Of a stretch of DNA of 64,000 bases, positions 60,022 to 64,000 are shown in pieces. The stretch is taken from positions 124,001 to 188,000 of the forward strand of contig JAQUVX010000004.1 of NCBI GenBank assembly GCA_028693165.1, read 5' to 3'. The translations under genes and the position numbers were made by a program. Below the pieces are notes generated by a model. That model was given only the letters and a program-made list of their open reading frames with translations. It made no database searches and was not told the DNA's origin. This DNA comes from Lachnospiraceae bacterium. Its GTDB lineage: Bacteria > Bacillota > Clostridia > Lachnospirales > Lachnospiraceae. Numbering within the stretch: position 1 is the first letter of the stretch; each line of letters begins with the position of its first letter.

Positions 60022-61698
60022 ATGTATCAGGACAGCAAGATCTTAGTGGGAAAAGCAGGCGATGAAAACGTATATATTTATCCGAAGATGGCAAACCGCC
60101 ATGGCATGATCGCAGGAGCGACCGGCACCGGAAAGACGATTACCTTAAAGGTATTGGCAGAATCCTTCAGTGACTGCGGTGTGCCGGTGTTTCTGGCGGA
60201 CGTGAAAGGCGACCTGGCGGGAATGTGCAGAACGGGCGTTCAGAACGAGAACCTGCAAAAACGGATTGACGGGATGGGGCTGGCGGCGGAGGGATTTGAC
60301 TTCCGTGCTTACCCGACGAATTTCTGGGATGTGTATGGAGAAAAAGGGCTTCCGCTGCGCACAACGATCTCGGAGATGGGGCCGCTCCTGCTGAGCAAGA
60401 TCATGGATTTAAACGACACCCAGACGGATGTGCTGACCGTGATTTTCAAGATTGCAGACGACGAAGGGCTGCTGCTGATTGATACAAAGGATTTGAAGGC
60501 CATGCTGCAGTATGTGGGCGAGAATGCGAAGGACTATGAGCTGAAATACGGCAGTGTCGCAAGACAGAGCCTGAGCGCCATCGTGCGTGCTGTGGTGGCG
60601 CTGGAGGCCGAGGGCGGTGATCAGTTCTTCGGGGAGCCGGCACTGAATATCAGCGACTGGCTGTGCACCGACTGCAATGGCAAGGGCACGATTCAGGTGC
60701 TGGACTGCCAGAAGCTGATCCAGAATCCGACCATGTACGCGACCTTCCTGCTCTGGATGATGTCTGAGCTTTTCGAGACGCTGCCGGAGGCGGGAGATCG
60801 GGATAAGCCGAAGATGGTATTTTTCTTTGATGAGGCACATATGCTGTTTAATTCGGCATCCAAGGCACTGCTGACCAAGGTAGAGCAGGTGGTGAAGCTG
60901 ATCCGTTCCAAGGGCGTGGGCATCTATTTCATTACCCAGAACCCGAAGGATATTCCGGACGGTGTGCTGGGACAGCTTGGCAACAAGGTTCAGCATGCGT
61001 TGCATGCTTACACACCGACGGAGCAGAAGGCAGCGAAGGCGGCCGCGCAGTCATTCCGCGAGAACCCGGACTTTGACACCTATGATACGCTGATCGAGCT
61101 GGGAATCGGAGAAGCACTGGTTTCGGTGCTGGATGAGAAAGGTGTTCCGACCATGGTGCAGCGCTGCAAGATCCTGCCGCCGCAGAGTCAGATGGGGGCA
61201 TTGGACGATGCAATTCGTGACGATGAGATCAAGAATAATCTCTTGTTCACGAAATATGACCAGATGGCGGATCGGGATTCTGCGTATGAATTCCTGCAGA
61301 GAAAGTCGCTGAGCGATGAGGAAGCAGAGAAGAAAGCGGCAGAGGAAGCCGCGGCAGAAAAGCAGAAACAGCGGGAAGCCGCAGCGGCAGAGAAAGAGCA
61401 GCAGAAGGCGGAGCTTGCGGCGGAGAAACAGCGCCAGCGCGAGGAAGCAGCAGCAGAGAAGGCCCGCCTGAAGGAAGAGGCTGCGGCTGAGAAAGCGGCA
61501 GAGAAAGCCGCTGCAGCAAAGCAGAGACAGGTGAAATCCGCTGTGGGCCGCGTGGCTGGAACTGCAGCAGGAACTCTTGGCCGTGAGGTCGGCAATGAGC
61601 TGGGCAAGCAGTTCGGCGGAACCTTCGGAAAACGCCTTGGAGGCAATGTGGGCGCATCGCTGGGGCGTGGAATCTTGAGTACCTTGTTTAAACTTTAA
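60022..61698 (+). CDS. HerA-like ATPase (DUF853/YjgR family)
   Basis: A 558-residue P-loop ATPase of the FtsK/HerA class. Walker A is GATGTGKTITLK, Walker B MVFFFDEAH, and the C-terminal arginine region THNPKDIPD-like is TQNPKDIPDGVLGQLGNKVQHALHAYTP. The last 120 residues are a low-complexity Ala/Glu/Lys coiled coil (KAAEEAAAEKQKQREAAA) ending in a glycine-rich tail (GRVAGTAAGTLGREVG). The role is unknown; no NurA nuclease lies beside it. RBS GGGAGGTG gives the ATG at 60022; a TATAAT box lies at 59964. Confidence 0.9.
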   Translation: MYQDSKILVGKAGDENVYIYPKMANRHGMIAGATGTGKTITLKVLAESFSDCGVPVFLADVKGDLAGMCRTGVQNENLQKRIDGMGLAAEGFDFRAYPTNFWDVYGEKGLPLRTTISEMGPLLLSKIMDLNDTQTDVLTVIFKIADDEGLLLIDTKDLKAMLQYVGENAKDYELKYGSVARQSLSAIVRAVVALEAEGGDQFFGEPALNISDWLCTDCNGKGTIQVLDCQKLIQNPTMYATFLLWMMSELFETLPEAGDRDKPKMVFFFDEAHMLFNSASKALLTKVEQVVKLIRSKGVGIYFITQNPKDIPDGVLGQLGNKVQHALHAYTPTEQKAAKAAAQSFRENPDFDTYDTLIELGIGEALVSVLDEKGVPTMVQRCKILPPQSQMGALDDAIRDDEIKNNLLFTKYDQMADRDSAYEFLQRKSLSDEEAEKKAAEEAAAEKQKQREAAAAEKEQQKAELAAEKQRQREEAAAEKARLKEEAAAEKAAEKAAAAKQRQVKSAVGRVAGTAAGTLGREVGNELGKQFGGTFGKRLGGNVGASLGRGILSTLFKL

Positions 61699-61706
61699 TA
61701 TGAGAA

Positions 61707-61763
61707 AAAGAAACGTTATGCATGATGAGTGATATGTGAAATCATGCGTAGCGTTTCTTTTTG
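61707..61763 (+). terminator. Terminator after the HerA-like gene
   Basis: Long stem AAAGAAACG(T)TA(T)GCATGAT with ATCATGC(G)TA(G)CGTTTCTTT and a T run. Confidence 0.9.
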
Positions 61764-61976
61764 ATCTTATAGGAGGAATTCGTGCAGATGGTTGCTGAAG
61801 TGCCCGCGCGTCAGCGCGCAAGTCCAGTCCCATGAGCCGCATTTTGCGGTTTCGTTTGCTTTTGGAAAACGCAGCAAAGAAAACTCTGTCATTGTCCAGA
61901 AAATCAGGAAATCATGGGCAACAGGAGCGGAGTTCTATGAGAAATGATCCAAAGAGGCTTCCTGGAGCAAAATTTT
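61764..61976. other. Non-coding region with a GC-rich repeat motif
   Basis: Part of a 363-base gap (61699-62061) without a convincing gene. At 61770-61775 AGGAGG precedes a 15-codon ATG frame that I do not count. A block at 61794-61826 (GCTGAAGTGCCCGCGC...) matches 14096-14128 in about 25 of 33 positions and can fold (GCGCG/CGCGC). Confidence 0.5.
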
Positions 61977-62033
61977 AGCCGCTGTTTGGATGATTGCCGC
62001 GAACTATATCACGGAATGATCCAAACAGCGGCT
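61977..62033 (-). terminator. Terminator of putP
   Basis: Perfect 15-bp stem AGCCGCTGTTTGGAT/ATCCAAACAGCGGCT around a 27-base loop, 30 bases after the putP stop; followed on the minus strand by AAAATTTT, a weak U tract. Confidence 0.7.
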
Positions 62034-62061
62034 CAGAGAGCAGATCACGGGATTTTAAATA

Positions 62062-63597
62062 CTATTTTCCAATCGAATCAAATTCATCGCAGATCTCTTT
62101 GGAAGGAGCGGCGGTTGCAAGGGAGACGATCACGATTGCCAGACATCCCACGAGGAAGGCCGGAAGCAGCTCGTAGATGTTCCATGCGCCGCCCAGCGGA
62201 CGAACGATGAATTTCCAGACGAAGATCATCACACCGCCGGAGATCATACCGGCCAGAGCACCTGCGAAGTTCGTGCGTTTCCAGAACAGGGAGAACAGCA
62301 TAACCGGCCCGAACGCGGCGCCGAAGCCAGCCCATGCGAAGGACACGATATAGAATACGGAGCTGTTCGGATCCCAGGCCAGTGCGACGCTGACCACAGC
62401 GATGGCGACGACGGTCAGGCGTGCTGCCATCATGGAAGCCTTGCTGCTCAGTTTGATTTTCAGGAAATCCTGAAGCAGATTCTGAGACACACCGGAAGCG
62501 GCGGTCAGAAGCTGGGAATCTGCGGTGGACATCGTGCAGGCCAGGATACCGGCAAGTACGACACCTGCCACCAGAGACAGCAGGAAATTGTGCGTGCCCA
62601 GAGAGCCTGCCAGACGGATGACGATGGTCTCGGATTCCGAGCTGGTTGCGAACATTGGAATACGCCCTGCCGTGGATACGCTATAGCCGATGATACCGAT
62701 GAGGATGGCAACAAACATGGAAATTACGACCCATACGGAAGCAATGCGGCGGGAAGTTTTCAGCTTGTTCTCGTCACCGATTGCCATGAAGCGCAGCAGG
62801 ATGTGCGGCATACCGAAGTAACCAAGACCCCATGCGGTGGTGGACAGAATTGTGATGAAGCCATAAGGCGTAGATTCACCGGTTGCCATGTCGTGCATCG
62901 CGGTCATGGAGAGATACCCTTTCAAGGACTCCGCATTGGTCACGACGGCGTCCCAGCCGCCCGCCAGGTGAATGCCGTAGAACACGATGACAACCAGCGC
63001 AATGCTCATGACGATGCTCTGAATCAGATCTGTGGTTGACACAGCCATGAAGCCGCCGAGTACGGTGTAGCCGACAATGACGATGGCTCCGATGATCATG
63101 GCGGTGTGATATTCCGCGCCGAACAGACTGCTGAACAGCGTTCCGACTGCCTTGAAACCGGAAGCAGTATAAGGAATGAAAAAGATCAGAATGATGATGG
63201 CAGCGATGCACATCAGGATATTCTTGTCATCCCGGTATCTTCTGGAGAAGAAATCCGGAATCGTGATTGCGTCACAGGCTACGGAATAACGGCGGAGTCG
63301 TTTTGCCACGATCAGCCAGTTCAAATAGGTTCCGACTGCAAGACCGATGGCGGTCCAGCCTGCATCTGCGATGCCACTTAGGTAAGCGACGCCCGGAAGT
63401 CCCATCAGCAGCCAGCTGCTCATGTCGGAAGCCTCGGCGCTCATGGCGGTAACCAGCGGCCCCAGCTTACGTCCGCCCAGATAGAATTCGTCAGCGGAAT
63501 TACCACTGCCCTTTTTGCTGAAATAGAAGCCGACATAGATCATCCCTAAGAGATAGATGATGATTGCGGCCACAATTCCGATTTGTCCAGATAGCAT
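62062..63597 (-). CDS. putP: Sodium/proline symporter
   Basis: A 511-residue, 13-helix Na+-coupled symporter of the SSS family. PutP features are ADEFYLGGRKLGPLVTAMSAEASDMSSWLLMGLPG (Na+ and proline site), VACDAITIPDFFSRRYRD, and TMSTADSQLLTAASGVSQN. It imports proline for osmoprotection, Stickland fermentation or nitrogen. The start at 63597 has AGGAGG upstream; the longer frame to 63684 lacks one. Confidence 0.95.
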   Translation of the reverse strand: MLSGQIGIVAAIIIYLLGMIYVGFYFSKKGSGNSADEFYLGGRKLGPLVTAMSAEASDMSSWLLMGLPGVAYLSGIADAGWTAIGLAVGTYLNWLIVAKRLRRYSVACDAITIPDFFSRRYRDDKNILMCIAAIIILIFFIPYTASGFKAVGTLFSSLFGAEYHTAMIIGAIVIVGYTVLGGFMAVSTTDLIQSIVMSIALVVIVFYGIHLAGGWDAVVTNAESLKGYLSMTAMHDMATGESTPYGFITILSTTAWGLGYFGMPHILLRFMAIGDENKLKTSRRIASVWVVISMFVAILIGIIGYSVSTAGRIPMFATSSESETIVIRLAGSLGTHNFLLSLVAGVVLAGILACTMSTADSQLLTAASGVSQNLLQDFLKIKLSSKASMMAARLTVVAIAVVSVALAWDPNSSVFYIVSFAWAGFGAAFGPVMLFSLFWKRTNFAGALAGMISGGVMIFVWKFIVRPLGGAWNIYELLPAFLVGCLAIVIVSLATAAPSKEICDEFDSIGK

Positions 63598-63657
63598 AAT
63601 TGTTTTCCTCCTCTTTCCCCCGCGCGTCAAGTGGAACGCCGCGCGTTGTATTGCGCC

Positions 63658-63686
63658 ATTATAGCACGAGAGGAAACAGAACACAA
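63658..63686 (-). promoter_or_regulatory. putP promoter
   Basis: On the minus strand TTGTGT (63686-63681), 17-base spacer, TATAAT (63663-63658); leader of about 55 bases. Confidence 0.7.
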
Positions 63687-63808
63687 TACAGAACGAAGTA
63701 TAGACTTGATACTGTACGATCAGAATATAAGATTGGAAAATTCATTTAAAATAAAAGAAAAGCAGACTAGACGATGGATTGAAATGAATATTGTACAAAT
63801 AATATTCT

Positions 63809-64000
63809 TTATGGAAGAAAACTGCTCAGAAATCCCGGCAGAACCTGGGAGCTGTACAGGCGCAAGGAATATTCGCCGCTGCACAGGCACCAGTCGTAGA
63901 GCAGGGCGCGTTCACAAAGCGCGTAAAGCTTGACCATCTCGTTGACATTTAAGCGGGTACTCAGTTGTCCGTCTGCCTGTCCGCGGGCTATGATTTTGCG
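63809..64000 (-). CDS. TetR-family regulator, C-terminal fragment (rest outside window)
   Basis: A frame entering from the right edge and stopping at 63811-63809 gives 63 residues. The start of the visible part, ARGQADGQLSTRLNVNEMVKLYALCERALLYDWCLCSGEYSL, has the ligand-domain ending typical of TetR-type regulators (xxGqxdGe/q followed by a last pair of helices). The DNA-binding domain is off the window. It lies upstream of putP in the same direction. Confidence 0.6.
   Translation of the reverse strand, partial: RKIIARGQADGQLSTRLNVNEMVKLYALCERALLYDWCLCSGEYSLRLYSSQVLPGFLSSFLP

Noticed and set aside
61789..61836. 15-codon ORF behind AGGAGG
   Set aside because: Too short, GC-rich hairpin sequence, stop soon after; no evidence of a real peptide.
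1..64000. tRNA, rRNA or tmRNA genes
   Set aside because: No cloverleaf with the TTC-arm consensus or rRNA-like conserved stretch was noticed in the intergenic regions.

Overview
The window looks like a chromosome segment of an anaerobic, spore-forming Clostridia species, most likely Lachnospiraceae. The evidence is a SpoVT-type sporulation regulator, two rubrerythrins under a PerR-like repressor, a HemC-CobA-HemD fusion, strong AGGAGG ribosome-binding sites and tightly overlapping genes. No rRNA, tRNA or CRISPR array was seen.

Layout. 1-2772: the end of a TctA carboxylate permease, a D-2-hydroxyacid dehydrogenase and coaX. 2.9-5.5 kb: an A+T-rich mobile patch with an ISAs1-family transposase abutting a probably truncated mobile-element-associated protein. 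5.7-13.8 kb: an envelope-sensing region with a BvgS-like hybrid kinase, then an operon of ECF sigma factor, a 110-residue two-helix protein, a polytopic membrane protein and a PrsW protease, then a second 110-residue two-helix protein coupled to a secreted glycine-repeat protein. 14.1-16.1 kb: an Rrf2 regulator with a CcdA-thioredoxin fusion. 16.2-18.6 kb: an accessory islet with a ParB-like gene overlapping an AbiEi-type antitoxin-like gene, a small ORF and a KilA-N gene containing a 28-bp perfect palindrome. 18.7-29.6 kb: mostly housekeeping genes (spoVT, MATE, malQ, alarmone-hydrolase-like HD protein, dgt, ArsC-like, trpS).

29.6-38.4 kb: a catabolic cargo block flanked by 34-bp identical direct repeats. 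It has a divergent XRE regulator and an operon with two PEP-mutase/isocitrate-lyase homologues, an amidohydrolase, a ribose-type ABC importer, a crotonase and a cupin; the substrate is unknown. 39.4-42.2 kb: a yybP-ykoY (manganese) riboswitch with a terminator controls a P-type ATPase, which is therefore probably a Mn2+ exporter although its sequence alone would suggest a calcium pump. 43.3-46.6 kb: an oxidative-stress cluster in which two rubrerythrins and a PerR-like gene have promoters of the same design, each with a near-identical palindrome just downstream of the -10 box.

46.6-61.7 kb: LysR and PHP genes, S1 protein, small alarmone synthetase, GDPD, dtd, M18 aminopeptidase, a trigger-factor-like lipoprotein, xpt, HAD hydrolase, the hemC-cobA-hemD fusion, a second CcdA-thioredoxin fusion and a HerA-like ATPase. 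61.7-64.0 kb: a PutP symporter and the end of a TetR-like gene.

The best candidates for undescribed biology are the sigma/110-residue protein/PrsW module with its paralogue beside a secreted repeat protein, the direct-repeat-flanked PEP-mutase operon, and the ParB-like/AbiEi-like overlapping pair.
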